DNA of 64,000 nucleotides from Paraspadella gotoi (lineage: Eukaryota > Chaetognatha): the NCBI GenBank assembly GCA_051294375.1, contig CM119266.1, forward strand, positions 9,246,538-9,310,537. The letters are read 5' to 3'. Position numbers and translations under genes: made by a program. Below are positions 22,640-33,924 of this stretch, piece after piece (the stretch's first letter is position 1; each line of letters starts with the position of its first letter). The notes under the pieces were generated by a model. It was not told the DNA's origin. It saw nothing but the letters and a program-made list of their open reading frames with translations, and did not search any database.

Positions 22640-24410
22640 TGTGATAGTTCCTATACGATAACGAATCATTCTATGACTGATCGTATTGTTGGAAATTTTC
22701 TTGTTTATCTTGTGTTTAGGTCTGTTACTTAACAGGTTAATTTTTCCAGGTGTGTCTATTACGTGTTATAGTCGTTTCCTTGCGTAACTTGGTTATCTTG
22801 TGTCTTGTAATCGCTACCTTCTAAAGTGCTATCGTAATGGAGATCCTGTTTAGCTCATTATTCTTATACTCTTCATGAGGTGTTTTGACCTAGAATGAGA
22901 ACAACCACGCCATTTAGAGAAGACCTTTTCCTGACGGGTCACATAGATAATCTAAAAACACAACCACAGAACATTGAAAAGAATGAGAGTAGATATAACA
23001 ATGAATGAGGAAAAATACCATTTTAACAGATTACACTTTCTATAGCCGTATCATGTAATTAAGCCAATTGGACGTAGTTAGACTTCACTCGACAGAATGC
23101 ACCGTCAGATAACCTTTATTACACGGAGACTATAATGTTTTTTCACATGCTTTGTGTTATAGAATTATAAAAAAACTAAAAAAGCGGTTTTCAATTGAAT
23201 AAAAACTGCTATTTTAGGTTTTCACTTTTTTCTAATATTTTAATCTTTTTAACCCTATTTATTTCCCTTTATAATTTTTTATTTTTCCATTACCTCGATT
23301 TTTTCTTTCTATTTTTTGAGTCTCTATTATTTTTAATTTTTTTCTAAGATACAGGGGATTGCCCATCTGAAGTAATACACTTGGTATAATAATCAATACA
23401 AGAAGACGACGGGTAACCCCTAATCCATTCTAAAATCATATTTGTTTTATAAAAATTAATATTAGCCCCTTCTTCCTTTGATATCTTTGGCTATCTTTTC
23501 CCTTCTCATTTAAATTTTATAGCAAAAGATATTAGCATTTTTTAAAGTTTATTCTTTTTTTTTCCCAATACATGGACCTCGTTTATTTAAGCAGCAGTTT
23601 CTGATAGAAATTTTCTAGTGTTTTTCTGACTGATCGAATGCGTGTCGATATCGTATATTTCTGAACGTCGAATTTTCGAAAAGATGTACGTGAGACCATT
23701 TGTATACACAGAGGATTACTATAACTAAGCAATATGAATCAATCGAGCCAAGAAATTTAAAACAAACAGATTGGATCAGCTATGTCCTTTTTCAAGACCA
23801 CTAGGGTTAGAGAGGTCAGTAGGATCATTATGTTACTGTGTCTATTATACGATATTTTAATTATTTTTAAGCTATGACTATATTTTTAAAGAATTTTTCA
23901 AAATATTTTTGGTATTTAAATAATCTTTTTTAAAATTTAATTTGGTTTTTAATTAAACTGGCTCTTCTTTAAAGTATCATTTTGTATAAAAATGGAATTA
24001 ATTACTTGCACTTTTAGGATACTCTTTGATGAATTTTTGTTTTGAGTGATTTAATTTTTAAAAACAAAAAAAATAAAATTAATTAAAATTTTAGTTACAG
24101 TCATTATTAGCTCGTCTCGAGTATATAATGAAGCAAAAATGATAGGACTAGCTTCAATTAATAACCGCGTTAGAGCAAATATTGTAAAAATTGTTGGGGT
24201 GGCTGAGCGCATTTTTTTGAATTTTTCAATCCTTCAACGGGCCAATAACCTAACGTTTCCTGCATCTATTGCTCAAAGCTGAGCTGATTTCACTCATATT
24301 GTGAGAGCTATCCATCCCTCCAGTTTAATATGCTGAGTTAACCGCACAAGATAAGGTACTGTATCAATTTTTTTTCATGTAATAGAAAGTACTTAGATGG
24401 CGGGAAATGA
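22640..24410. other. AT-rich, no gene seen
   Basis: No motif, exon or repeat family recognised. Confidence 0.5.
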
Positions 24411-24446
24411 ATGATGAGAGGGGAGGCAGGGAGTGAGAGAGTGGAG

Positions 24447-24451
24447 AAGAG

Positions 24452-24500
<49 letters not shown>
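24447..24500. repeat. (GA)n microsatellite
   Basis: About 25 GA units within a wider GA-rich stretch (24411-24525). A (TTTTA/TTTAT)n run follows at about 24785-24835. Confidence 0.9.
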
Positions 24501-24503
<3 letters not shown>

Positions 24504-24889
24504 AGGAGGAATGAAGAGAGAGAGAATTCGATTTTGGGCGATGGATAATAGAGGAGTAGAAGAGAAGAAAAGAAAGGTGAGACTAAACAAGATAAAGGAA
24601 TGAGCAAAACTAAAAAAATATTGAATGGGAAAGAAATTTTGAAATCAGAGAAATCCTTTATTTTTTTATATAACATTTATATATCTTATTTCTTTCACTT
24701 CGGCGGCTCAAAGGAGTTATACTTTATTAAATAGTTTGTAGTTACTTTATTTCTAGAATTGCTTCAACCGTATTTTTTTCTTTTTATTTATCTTTTTTTG
24801 TTATTTTATTTATTTTATTTATTTTATTTATTTTCAAGTGCGGGCGTCATCGTCCTAGAACTTTCTTCCCTCAATCCCGAAAAATGCCT

Positions 24890-24985
24890 GAATTCTTAGA
24901 CGCCTGATTCAGGCGCTGGTCACAGGCGTGAGAGAGAGAAAGATTCCATTCCAACGCCGAAGCTAAAGGATTCCAGCGCCTGACG
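24890..24985. repeat. GGCGC/GCGCC-type short inverted repeats
   Basis: Contains several CAGGCG / CGCCTG words in both orientations (GACGCCTGATTCAGGCGC is itself a hairpin). The CGCCTG word is also the core of the 12-bp tandem repeat at 45676-45778. Confidence 0.5.
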
Positions 24986-25064
24986 ATGACAAGAATATGA
25001 CGCCAATTTAATTTCGGATCTTAGTGACTTAATTAGTTAGTTAACTTAGTCTTAATATCGGTGT

Positions 25065-25157
25065 TTGACTCGTTGACTGGTTAACTGGTTGCCTCGTTGA
25101 CTGGTTGACTGGTTGACTGGTTAACTGGTTGACCGGTTGACTGGTTGACTCGTTGAT
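25065..25157. repeat. 8-bp tandem repeat GTTGACTG
   Basis: About eleven GTTGACTG / GTTAACTG units with single substitutions. A related TTTGACTG octamer repeats at 39408-39440. Confidence 0.95.
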
Positions 25158-25255
25158 TGTGATGTTTTTTGTTGTTGTCATGATCGTGGTTGTGATTGTC
25201 ACGATTGAATCTTTGTTGACGTCGCTTTTACGCGGGCTTTATCTTCGTCATGGTA

Positions 25256-25312
25256 GTCGTCTTTATCGTCGTCGTCGTTATCGTCGTCGCCATCGTCGTC
25301 GTCTTCGCAACG
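25256..25312. repeat. (CGT)n triplet repeat
   Basis: CGTCGT runs interrupted by TAT and CAT triplets. Confidence 0.85.
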
Positions 25313-25389
25313 GCGTCATCACCGCCATCTGGTGAGTTCATTTCTCTTATCCTCATCTTATCTTGAATCGTGAACCAATTTTAGTTCGT

Positions 25390-25580
25390 TCACACTCACT
25401 GCACTCACTTTCGCAATCACTGCACTCACTTCGGCATTTACTGAAATTCGTTTTGCACTCACTCAACTCAATTACTGCACTTTTGCACTCACTTTAGCAA
25501 TCTTTGTGAATTACTTTGCAATCATTTTTTAACTCGCTGCACTCCCAGCACTTGCTTTCGCACTTACTGCACTGCACACA
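25390..25580. repeat. imperfect CACTGCACTCACTT repeat
   Basis: Words such as TGCACTCACTT and TCGCAATCA recur at irregular 18-30 base spacing. Confidence 0.7.
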
Positions 25581-25717
25581 ATTACTAACACCTTACGATT
25601 TGCATAATGAATTTAAAATTTAGACAATTTTATCATTTTCTGAACCATTGTAAACGGCCAGATAATAATCACATTATCATTATCATTATCTTTTTTTCAT
25701 TCTCCTTATTAATCGAG

Positions 25718-25801
25718 TGACAATGACATTGTGACATTGTAACACATTGTGACTTTGGGACACATTGTGACATTGTAACACATTGTGACATTGTAACACA
25801 A
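25718..25801. repeat. 18-bp tandem repeat
   Basis: Unit close to CATTGTGACATTGTAACA; about four copies, one varied to CTTTGGGACA. Confidence 0.9.
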
Positions 25802-25868
25802 TGCGATCTTCTTCTAGAATCCCATCTCATTTATGCCCCCGATTTCTATTCCGAGGGATTCGTGTATC

Positions 25869-25869
<1 letters not shown>

Positions 25870-25905
<36 letters not shown>

Positions 25906-25914
25906 TCTCTCCTC

Positions 25915-25947
<33 letters not shown>

Positions 25948-25960
25948 TCTCTCTTCCTCT
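25870..25960. repeat. (CT)n microsatellite
   Basis: Interrupted CT repeat, followed by TCCTCC words to about 26010. Confidence 0.9.
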
Positions 25961-26102
25961 GCACTCATTATTCCTCCTCCTCCTCTCTCCTTCCTCCTCC
26001 TCCCTCTCCAATTTTTTTTTTATTTTAAACTTTCCTCGTATACGCAATGTTAAAAGGGACGACGAAATTGCCTTCATTAAAAACGATGGGTCGACGAGAA
26101 AA

Positions 26103-26140
<38 letters not shown>

Positions 26141-26490
26141 TTTCGCCTGCCAAATTTGAAGAGATTTTCTCCCTCCGCAGGTAATTTCAAACTTTCCTCC
26201 CTCCTCGAAAAAAAAAAGGGAAACATTGAGAATTTTTCGAGAGCAAAGAAGTTGAGAGTTAACGTTGATTTTTCGTCTCGTGACCAAAAAGGTAAGGTTG
26301 AGGTAAGGCTGATTGGGAGAGTGGGGGAGGGGGGAGGCAATTAGAGTCAGTTTGAGGGAAGAAAAAAGAATTGCGAAGTGACGTCAAGTTTAGAAAGGAA
26401 ATTCCAGATTTCCGATTTTTCCTTCTCTGTTACTTAAATTAGAAATATAAATATTTATTCGTTAAAAAAAAAATTGAGTGACTTAATTGT

Positions 26491-26492
26491 GA

Positions 26493-26548
<56 letters not shown>

Positions 26549-26550
26549 AA
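26491..26550. repeat. (GAAA)n microsatellite
   Basis: Fifteen GAAA units without interruption; flanked to 27150 by sequence with no supported exon. Confidence 0.95.
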
Positions 26551-27149
26551 ATGTTGTCCTTTGTGTTGTCAAGTGTCAACGTCAGTGCTATGATGATGCA
26601 ATGTCATCCGTGAAATGTAGTCAATGCTGGAGTAAAAACGTGAAAATGTCAATTTCACACAATATGGCTCTTTCGTCTAGAGGTCACATTGCACATCGAA
26701 AAGGAATTACTTCCGAGTCTGAAGTGTAAACATGAATTTGTGTGTGAGGTTTTTGAGAAAAAATAGAATGAGGACGAAAGAGGCTCGAGACAGACTCGAA
26801 CCCGTGATTTTGACTGACCATGACTGACAAAATAATATTTATTAATCTACTAAAAACAATATCACGACATTAACACGATTATAACATTAACATATTACTT
26901 ACGCCTTTTGATTTCGCCCACGTAAACCCGCCGAACATCTTGATTGATTCGTCCAAAAAAGCGCGTAGAAGGAAAAAATGTAGATATCAGAAAACAAAAG
27001 ACAAATGGCGAAACGAGCAGAGTTTATAGGGAGACATCTGTCGGTCAATATTCGCCGAAAATTCGACGAAACGCGATGACCTTGTAGCTGAGCGTTCGAC
27101 CTTGATGGTTTTTGTTTTTTTTATAGCTCTGGTTATGCCTAACCTGACC

Positions 27150-27154
27150 TCTTC

Positions 27155-27245
<91 letters not shown>
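27150..27245. repeat. (CT)n adjoining a kinesin splice donor
   Basis: About 45 CT units with one GCTCTT interruption. On the sense (minus) strand this is a (GA)n beginning six bases into the intron after the exon at 27251. Confidence 0.9.
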
Positions 27246-27248
<3 letters not shown>

Positions 27249-27250
27249 AC

Positions 27251-27379
27251 CGTGGCCAGCGTCTCCGCCCTCGCTTTCCACCGCAAGCCGGAACTGTTGG
27301 CCAGAGCAGTAACGGCCCGCAGCAGCCCGTCGAAGTCGCGCTCCGCTTCCGGCTTCTCGCTCCAAGTCTTGCAGAGTTC
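27251..27379 (-). CDS. KIF28P: KIF28P-like kinesin, C-terminal tail exon
   Basis: Exon of 129 nt, 43 codons, phase 0 at both ends, acceptor TTCATTCAG and donor ACG|GTGAGG. It starts ELCKTWSEKPEAERDFDGLL and ends in a Trp-Lys segment, GLRWKARAETLAT. It follows the short coiled-coil exon at 27883-27984 in the correct phase. A helical tail of this sort after the last coiled coil is, to my recollection, typical of KIF28P. The donor runs directly into a (GA)n tract on the sense strand. If unspliced, the frame would continue only into Arg/Glu repeat, so splicing is far more likely. It is the last exon I can place with confidence. Confidence 0.8.
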
Positions 27380-27394
27380 CTGAATGAATTAAAG

Positions 27395-27850
27395 GATAAA
27401 GAAAAAAATGAATGAATCTATACATGAATAGAAGAATAAATGAATAAATAAAATAGCAAATGTCTGAATTAGTTTGAAAATTAATGGATTAATAACTTAA
27501 ATATCTAAACGATTAATGAAATTATAAATGTTAAGACGGGTGAATGAAAGTCAATTTCAATGGGCGTCTGCATCCCTAGAACCTTTATGGTGATTGTTCT
27601 GAAAGGAAATTGCACAATTTCTTATATGTAATTATGTATGTAGAATGAATGAACGAACAAAGGAATGTAATATTGAAGTCTGATAAATACAATAAATCCT
27701 CGAATGAATGAACTAATGAATTAACGAATAACTGAATCGATGAATGAATAAATAATTGAATTGATGTATGATGTATAAAAGAAGGAATCGATGATTGATT
27801 GAAAGAAGAAAAGAATGAAATACGTAATGTAATATAATAATGTAATAATA
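27395..27850. repeat. imperfect (GAAT)n, intron
   Basis: Loose GAATGAAT/AAATGAAT words throughout the intron between the last two firm exons. No coding signal. Confidence 0.6.
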
Positions 27851-27882
27851 ATGTATTAAAAGACAAAAGCGCAATCCCCTAC

Positions 27883-27984
27883 CTTCAACTGCGTCTCCTT
27901 CTGTTCCAGTCTCGCCAACCTCTTCTTCATGATCGTCATCTCGTTCTTCATCATTCCGAATTCTCCAGTCATCGACGCTGACAA
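27883..27984 (-). CDS. KIF28P: KIF28P-like kinesin, short coiled-coil exon
   Basis: Exon of 102 nt, 34 codons. It includes MTGEFGMMKNEMTIMKKRLA followed by a heptad-like RLEQKETQLK; Leu, Ile and Met spacing fits a short coiled coil. The donor AAG|GTAGGG is good. The acceptor ATAAG at 27985-27986 was chosen because it keeps phase 0 with the preceding exon; a nearby TCAG would give a stop in that phase. The join to the next exon at 27379 is also phase 0. Confidence 0.8.
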
Positions 27985-28255
27985 CTTATTTCGCGGGAAT
28001 TAGAAGATTATTTAAATTAATATACTTTTGTAATATAAGTTGAGATTTTTAGCATATCCGATGGCTTATGAACTTGCTCGAAATTGCTAAAGAAACTGCT
28101 GTTATATCATTTGTCTTTTTTTCATGATTTTAATTTATCAATTTCTTTTTCTTTTTTTTTTTTCGTATTATTTTTGTCGCTTTCTCTGCTTTCCCTTTTT
28201 TTCTCTCCCTCTCAGCCTATGTTTTTTTCTTACCATCTCTTCCTATATTTCTCTA

Positions 28256-28310
28256 TCTCTCTCTCTCTCTCTTTCTCTTTCTCCCTCTCTCTCTCTCTCT
28301 CTCTCCCTCA
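28256..28310. repeat. (CT)n adjoining a kinesin splice donor
   Basis: On the sense strand this is a GA repeat starting just after the donor GTGAGTGAGG of the exon at 28316. Confidence 0.9.
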
Positions 28311-28315
28311 CTCAC

Positions 28316-28455
28316 GTCGGATCCGTGAGGCATGAGCGAGAGTCGTCTCGACACGGTGAGGCCGGTGGGAGAGCTGTGAAACTGCTCCTGCCGCCTCAAC
28401 TCTTTGGTGGACATTTTGGTGAGGTGAGGATCGGGTGAGGAGTCTCCTTGGGATC
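28316..28455 (-). CDS. KIF28P: KIF28P-like kinesin, tail exon with STKELRRQEQ
   Basis: Exon of 140 nt: two bases complete a glycine codon, then 46 codons. It reads SQGDSSPDPHLTKMSTKELR, then RQEQFHSSPTGLTVSRRLSL, then MPHGSD. Acceptor CTGTCAG and donor GAC|GTGAGT are consensus. The phase (1 in, 0 out) agrees with exons on both sides. The pattern of a Pro/Ser linker, a KELRR-type basic helix and a Ser-Arg-Arg-Leu motif follows the C2-like region in KIF28P-type kinesins, as I recall the family. Confidence 0.88.
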
Positions 28456-28972
28456 CTGACAGGATAAAGAAGGACGCATGAGGGTGACAAGGATATTTAA
28501 AAAGTAGTATTAATGTTTAATTTTTTCTCATTTCATATTATTTGAGAAAATTTCCTGTGTAAAAGTTGGCCACAACCATTAACCATTAACTATGATAGCT
28601 TCGATCCGTTTTACCCTCTTTTTATATGCAATTGTCAGCTTCGTCAAAAGCAGGAAAAGGAATGCAAACACTATCTTTGTTGTGTTCTTTCCTTCCTGCA
28701 AACATAAAATATGTATTTTAAAACTTTTAAAATTTTTAAGTCATTATTATTTTTGTGCTTATATTAATTTTTTAATGGCTCCAAACAAGAGAGGAAAAAA
28801 AAATTTATATTTTAAGCTACTCTTTTTTTTTAAATTTTAGTATAATCATATTAATTAAATTCTTAAATTTTCGTTTTTCTTGTAAAGAAAAATGTACGTC
28901 TTTGGCGTCATTTTCGCTTCCTGCAATTGTTCCATCTTCCGGCTAACGCTATTACCCCTGGTGCCCTTCCGT

Positions 28973-28975
<3 letters not shown>

Positions 28976-29013
<38 letters not shown>
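28976..29013. repeat. (GA)n microsatellite, intron
   Basis: Nineteen GA units. Confidence 0.95.
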
Positions 29014-29017
<4 letters not shown>

Positions 29018-29446
29018 CCGTTAATCTCCATAATGAAAGGTTGTTCGTGGGGAAAATTTCTAGAATAAAATCTAGGGGAGAGAAATGAGCGAGAGAGAAA
29101 AAGAAAAAGAAAAACTCTCGGTAAAGAGACGGAGATAAAAAAAAAGAAAGATGGCGACGGAAAATACAAAAATACAAAACAAAAGGGAAACGGAAAGGAA
29201 AGGAATATGAATAAGTAACAAAGAAGAAAACTATGGTTATTAATAAAGAAAAAGTGAGCGAATAAATAAAGAATAATAGCAAACAAACGATGAAGTCGAG
29301 AATAAATATTGGAAAGAAGACATAAATGAGAAATATTTTTTTAAAAAAAGGAACATCGGCGATTATAACCAAAGAAAAAAAGAAATTAAGATATAAAAAT
29401 ATAAACGAAGCCGAGTTAATGATGAAAGAAAGAATAATCATTAAAA

Positions 29447-29532
29447 GAAAAGAAAAGAAAAGAAAAGAAAAGAAAAGAAAAGAAAAGAAAAGAAAAGAAA
29501 AGAAAAGAAAAGAAAAGAAAAGAAAAGAAAAG

Positions 29533-29557
<25 letters not shown>
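29447..29557. repeat. (AAAAG)n microsatellite, intron
   Basis: About 22 perfect pentamers, ending AAAAAAG; continues briefly as AAAAC. Confidence 0.95.
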
Positions 29558-29564
<7 letters not shown>

Positions 29565-29666
29565 CTAAACAAAACAAAACAAAACTCGGTTTTTCTTCGG
29601 CGAATTTTCTTCCGCATCATTTACGATGACTAAACTGCGGGGGAGGGGCTGTAATTGACGAAAACA

Positions 29667-29670
<4 letters not shown>

Positions 29671-29726
<56 letters not shown>

Positions 29727-29727
29727 A
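29671..29727. repeat. (CT)n microsatellite, intron
   Basis: About 28 CT units with one extra T. Confidence 0.95.
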
Positions 29728-29916
29728 CCCTCTATGAAAGGGCTGATCGTATAAAAAAACCTTCATATTATTAGGCTAAACATCAAACGGTTCTTCTTAA
29801 TGTTTCCTTCCCTTTTATTTCATTTTACCACAACATTGCCTCCTTCATTTTCTCTTCCATCTGCCTTAATCGTTTGCAATCCTCGTCGTCATCAAATTAT
29901 CGCCCATAGGCAAGAA

Positions 29917-29962
29917 ACACGCACGCACGCATGAACACGCACGCACACGTACGCACGCACCT
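29917..29962. repeat. (ACGC)n repeat, intron
   Basis: ACGCACGC words interrupted by ATGAAC and ACGT. Confidence 0.85.
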
Positions 29963-30439
29963 CGACCGCGCGCGACTCAAACTTTAATGCGATTAGATTA
30001 TAACGAGAAAACCGGGAATCGATGAAAAAATATCTTCAAACGGTTAAAAAAGGTAGATTGAATTTGAATTATGGAATTAAATCGAGCAAATATAGTTTGG
30101 TTTTGTTTTTTCTTTTTTTATTCAAAACTATAAACCAATTTGACGAATTAAAACCAGAATCCGAGTGGAAATTAGATTTCAAAACGCGTCGTAAGTTTTT
30201 CTGATTCTCTTTCGATATCTGAGTTTCTTTAAAAGTTTAAGAAATTGAAATTCGAATAAAATTATGTATGTAAAGGATTTCGGAATTGGATTCTGAAAAA
30301 ATATACTTTAAGAGTTGTATTGTATATTATAATATTTTAATGTAATATATTGCAATATAATATTTACATTAATATTTTAGTCTACAAAAATATTTGAAGC
30401 ATGGAGCAGCTGGTTTTTGTAGAAACCACTTTACTAAGG

Positions 30440-30577
30440 GGGGGGGAGAGAGAGAGAGAGAGAGAGACTGTGTCCAGTACGACACAGAGTAACACTAAAT
30501 GTCGTGAATCTAACGTGAAAATGTCAGATCATTTTCTAATCCATTTTTGTCCTCTCTCTCTCTCTCTCTCTCTCTCC
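30440..30577. repeat. (GA)n then (CT)n pair, intron
   Basis: GGGGGG(AG)n at 30438-30468 faces (CT)n at about 30552-30577, which could fold as a weak hairpin. 30590-31140 shows no exon; some G-runs at 30893-30904. Confidence 0.8.
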
Positions 30578-31142
30578 TCTTCCTCTCATTAAAATCTAAT
30601 ACCACAAAAATTAGCGACCAAGATTTCCTCCCCTTTAGGGAAGCAAGGAGTGGGGTGCGTTCCCCGCCTACGAAGAGAAAAATTCAAAATGGCGCCGCCC
30701 TTCGTACGCCGACTCTCGACTCTTGAGGCGACACCATGAATATTTTTCCATAAACAAAAGGGAAAAGAAGGGAACATACGCGCGGAATACGGAGCCTCGC
30801 CGAGATTAGAAAAAATAAGGAACGGAGAAACCGGGAGACCTTGCCGGGGAAAAAAAAAATAAAAACCCGCGCAAGGCCGCTCGCTTAAGAATTGGGGGGG
30901 GGGGAGATAAAAATATTGCTGTTCATTTTTCATGAATAGTTAACTAGTTACGCGTGGGCTTTTTCGCGCGGTTTTTACGAGAGTTCGGGGGGGGTTTAAA
31001 GTAGACGGAATAAACCGTTTGGTTAAATGGAGGTTCGGCTTTGAAAAGAAAAAAAAACATTTTTAAAGGCGAAACATTTTAAATTTGAGCGGGAAAGATC
31101 TTCCCTTACCCGTGACTTACTTCAAGATGAAAAGGGACTTAC

Positions 31143-31191
31143 CGTAGACGAGGAAAGTGATGCAACCGTTTTCGAAGTAATCGAGGTCGTC
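31143..31191 (-). CDS. KIF28P: KIF28P-like kinesin, C2-like region micro-exon
   Basis: A 49-nt exon of 16 codons plus one base, DDLDYFENGCITFLVY and the first base of Gly. Acceptor TTCTAG and donor TACG|GTAAGT are good. The pattern acid-x-L-x-YF-x-x-G-C-x-x-F-x-VYG corresponds to the conserved (H)LEYF..GC..F.VYG block of kinesin-3 tails. It joins the exons at 31989 and 28455 in phase. Confidence 0.9.
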
Positions 31192-31276
31192 CTAGAATTG
31201 GGAGAAAATGAAGAGAATGGGTCCCAACAAAGATATGTCTTGCCCTCTCTATTAATTCGGCTATTATTCCGGAACA

Positions 31277-31518
31277 GTATCTTTGTTACTTTGGCTTCTC
31301 CGTTGAAATTCACTCGCTCGCGTTGAGAGAAGCTAAGTAGAAAGAACGCTAGCCCGGAAAAATTAAATACTATAAACTCATAATTATTAATAATGATGAG
31401 TATTTAGTTTTACATTATTTCATCGCGAAAAATTTTTCCCGGGCTAGCGTTGTTTTTACTTCGCTTCTCTTAACGCGTGTGATTGAATTTCACGGAGAAG
31501 CCAAAGTAACAAAGATAC
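31277..31518. repeat. 242-bp inverted repeat, intron
   Basis: GTATCTTTGTTACTTTGGCTTCTCCG at the left end is found reverse-complemented at the right end. Inner landmarks AACGCTAGCCCG and AAATACT pair likewise around an AATTATTAATAAT centre near 31395. The right arm carries a few extra bases. The left end lies 86 bases from the 31143-31191 exon. Could be a MITE-like foldback or an artefact. Confidence 0.85.
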
Positions 31519-31988
31519 GTTGATATATTTGAACGGGCGACGCTTCAAATAAATAAATAAACAAATAAAGTTCACAGGGTATTTCTTAATGAGCAAAGAT
31601 GCAATATTAGGAATGATAGAAAAATAGTAGAATTATTGATGCGAAAGGAATTTACGAATCGAAAATGGATTTGAAAGATAATAATGTAAAAAAAAGCAAA
31701 ATAATTAAAAATGTAGTGTACTATATGAAAAATGTAAACAAAAATTATGAAAATTGTCACAATATCTTGAACTGCGGGAACGGTATCGCTAAAAAATTAG
31801 GAACATCTAAAGAGAAGCATTTGAATAATAATAATAATTGTGAAATAGACAATTGGAATGATAGATAATATGGGCCTTTTTCCCACATTTATACATTCAA
31901 TCCGTCTATCCCTCCAGCTCGTCTATATCCTTCCCTACCATTTATCCATCTATCCATCCCCCTTAAAAAAAAAAACCCAAAAAAAAAC

Positions 31989-32157
31989 CTGCGTGAGCGA
32001 AGAAATCGAGACGATTGTGCTATGTTTAAAATCCGGGCTCAGCGTTCCCTTGACGACGGGAGTAGCGCGGTAGTCCTCTTCCCCGTTGGCGCGGTATTTG
32101 ACGCTGATCCCGAGTGAGTATCGCGACTTGTGAATCTTCGCAGTTTCGAACCGTCAC
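31989..32157 (-). CDS. KIF28P: KIF28P-like kinesin, C2-like exon with 1-nt frameshift
   Basis: Exon of 169 nt, acceptor CTCTCACAG, donor ACGCAG|GTTTTT. It begins VTVRN; then, after one surplus base (AAC t GCG, about 32141), the frame continues AKIHKSRYSLGISVKYRANG and later VVKGTLSPDFKHSTIV. Both parts match the kinesin-3 block FKV.IR.A.I.K.RYSRG..V.YRV....VKGTLNPEF.HSR. With the extra base removed the exon is 56 codons, phase 0 to phase 0, and fits both neighbours. The frameshift is most likely a sequencing error, since the rest is conserved. Confidence 0.88.
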
Positions 32158-32284
32158 CTGTGAGAGATCGAAAGGTGAAGCGGTGTGGATCACGGCGGGG
32201 CGGGGGGGGTCGGGAGTGAGGAGTGGAAAAAAGTCACGACACGTGAAAACCTCTCATCCTTTTGACGTTATCGTTCCTATGACA

Positions 32285-33105
32285 ACAACAACAACAACAA
32301 GATTTCATTTTATGGACGTCGTCGTTTTCGTTTTATTCGTCGCTTTCATCGTCGTCGCCGTCGTCGTCGTTTCCATCGTCGTTTTAGTCGTCCTCGTTAA
32401 CGTCATCAACTGGATCGAAAACGTCACCGGCGAAAAAAAAAGAACATCGGGAATTTTAACGATGAAAAGAAGAAAAAAAATATTTTTTTCCCTCGAAATT
32501 TCGAGGAAAAAAATCACGGGGTTTCCACGGGTCACGTGATTGACGGGTCCTCGCTGGTCACGAATAATCGTGAAACCTTCCGTGATTTCTGTGAGATTTT
32601 TTTTTTTAGGTGGAAAAAAATATTAAAGACATCTCGCGTTTTAGCGTTTAGGGTTTGCGGTTCTGGTGATCACAATATCTCATTCGTCAGTATTCTCAGT
32701 ATCGCAGTATCGCAGTATCGCAGTATTCTCATAATGTAATCAAATATCTCATGTATAATTATTACGTCATAGCATATGAACGAAACAGAACAAAGATATT
32801 GTTGACATTACGTTACGTTTCGTTGTAATTTTGAAACTTTCAAATGTGAAAAAAAACCAAATGTCTTTTCTCTCTCGGGTGATGTCGATCACGGGTGATC
32901 CGAGTCACAATAATTACTGGATGAACATTGAACAATGTGATACTGTGATAGTGAAGGCAACGAAAGAGATAGAAGACGAAGTGAACCACGACGACGACGA
33001 CAGTGACGACTTTTACGACAACATATACAACGATGACGACGACATCAGGCGAAACGACGACTAGAACAACGACAACAACAACAACAACAACAACAGCGAC
33101 AACGA
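32285..33105. repeat. triplet-rich intron segment
   Basis: Holds (ACA)n at 32282-32300, CGTCGT words at 32320-32400, a TCGCAGTA 10-bp repeat at 32690-32730, and GAC/AAC triplets at 32988-33100. Open frames here are caused by the triplets. Confidence 0.7.
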
Positions 33106-33454
33106 CGCCATCAACGCAAAAAAAAAAAGTGAAGATTTTCTTCGCTGAAGATTTTATTTGTTTCGTCGTCGGAAAAAGACGAAGAAGAAAAAAAAAATTG
33201 TTATTCGCGAAATTCGCTTCTCGAAAGCGAATGAGATTTTCAAGTTGAAAAAGGCTGCAATTTCTGACTACTTCTAACCTCGGTCACTGATGTTGATGAT
33301 ACAGGGTACCCCATCTCCGTTACAACTTTTAACGATAACTGCGTAGCGATTCGAACAGTCGGAGTAATCGTTAGTCTTGTATTTTTTTATATTTATTTCT
33401 CCCGCACTTTCTAGTCAACTTCACGATTTAGTTTTAAGAATTTGCAGCTTCCCC

Positions 33455-33620
33455 ACCATAAACTTGTAGTGATAGGGCTCTCCATCTATCACCTTGCAGT
33501 AATAGGGTTTTTCCATCATTACCATTTAGTCATAAGGCTTCCCCAGCATCACTCCCAATCTTCTCCTAATAATTTCCAGGCTACCGCATCATCACCTTGT
33601 AATGATAAGGCTTCCCCAGC
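33455..33620. repeat. minisatellite derived from an exon-intron junction
   Basis: Three to four imperfect copies of a 38-45 base unit with CACCTTGTAATGATAAGGCTTCCCCAGC. The unit contains the last codons and splice donor of the exon at 33596-33778 (minus). The additional copies lie downstream in its intron at about 33463, 33499 and 33530. Confidence 0.75.
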
Positions 33621-33778
33621 AATTCCATCGGTATCTTCGACGAAGTATTCCTCGTCTTAGCGACTTCCCTCCTTTCGGTGCAAGGAGGCGACGGCGATCA
33701 TGAGCGCCCCGTCCTCTTCGCCTTTGTAGTCTTGTGATCGCGATTTCGGTCGTCGAAGTCCAGGGGCGTAGCTAGACT
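33596..33778 (-). CDS. KIF28P: KIF28P-like kinesin, exon with several frameshifts
   Basis: Exon of about 183 nt. It opens SLA-PLDFDDR, then in a second frame DYKGEEDGALMIAV, then GKSLDEEYFVED, and finally MELLGKPYHYK before the donor AAG|GTGATG. All four pieces match, in order, a conserved stretch of KIF28P-type kinesins (SLAYALDFDD, DYKGQEEG, FVEDP.ELLGKPYH.K). At least three single-base indels and an in-frame TAA interrupt them. The acceptor (TTTCCAG at 33779-33780) and the ends are in the phase demanded by the neighbours. The gene is probably intact in the animal and the assembly faulty. A second, noisier copy is at about 34820-35063. Confidence 0.8.
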
Positions 33779-33924
33779 CTGGAAAGGGGTGGGGCGGAGG
33801 GTTTGATGGGGAGGGACAAATAAGGATTGGGTGAGGGAGGGTCGCCGCGCCTCTCTGAAAGTGTGGATTTTTTCCGTCAGTTGCCGAAACTTCGGCGGTA
33901 GGCTTGCTACCGGTGGTTCAACCG

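Noticed and set aside
25814-26287. 157-codon minus frame ending in Ser and Arg/Glu runs
   Set aside because: Crosses (GAC)n and (CT)n repeats; the non-repeat part is short and unremarkable.
26987-27286. Kinesin tail exon reading through into a long Arg-Glu repeat
   Set aside because: The exon has a good donor (GTGAGG) before the repeat; the read-through is the intronic (GA)n.
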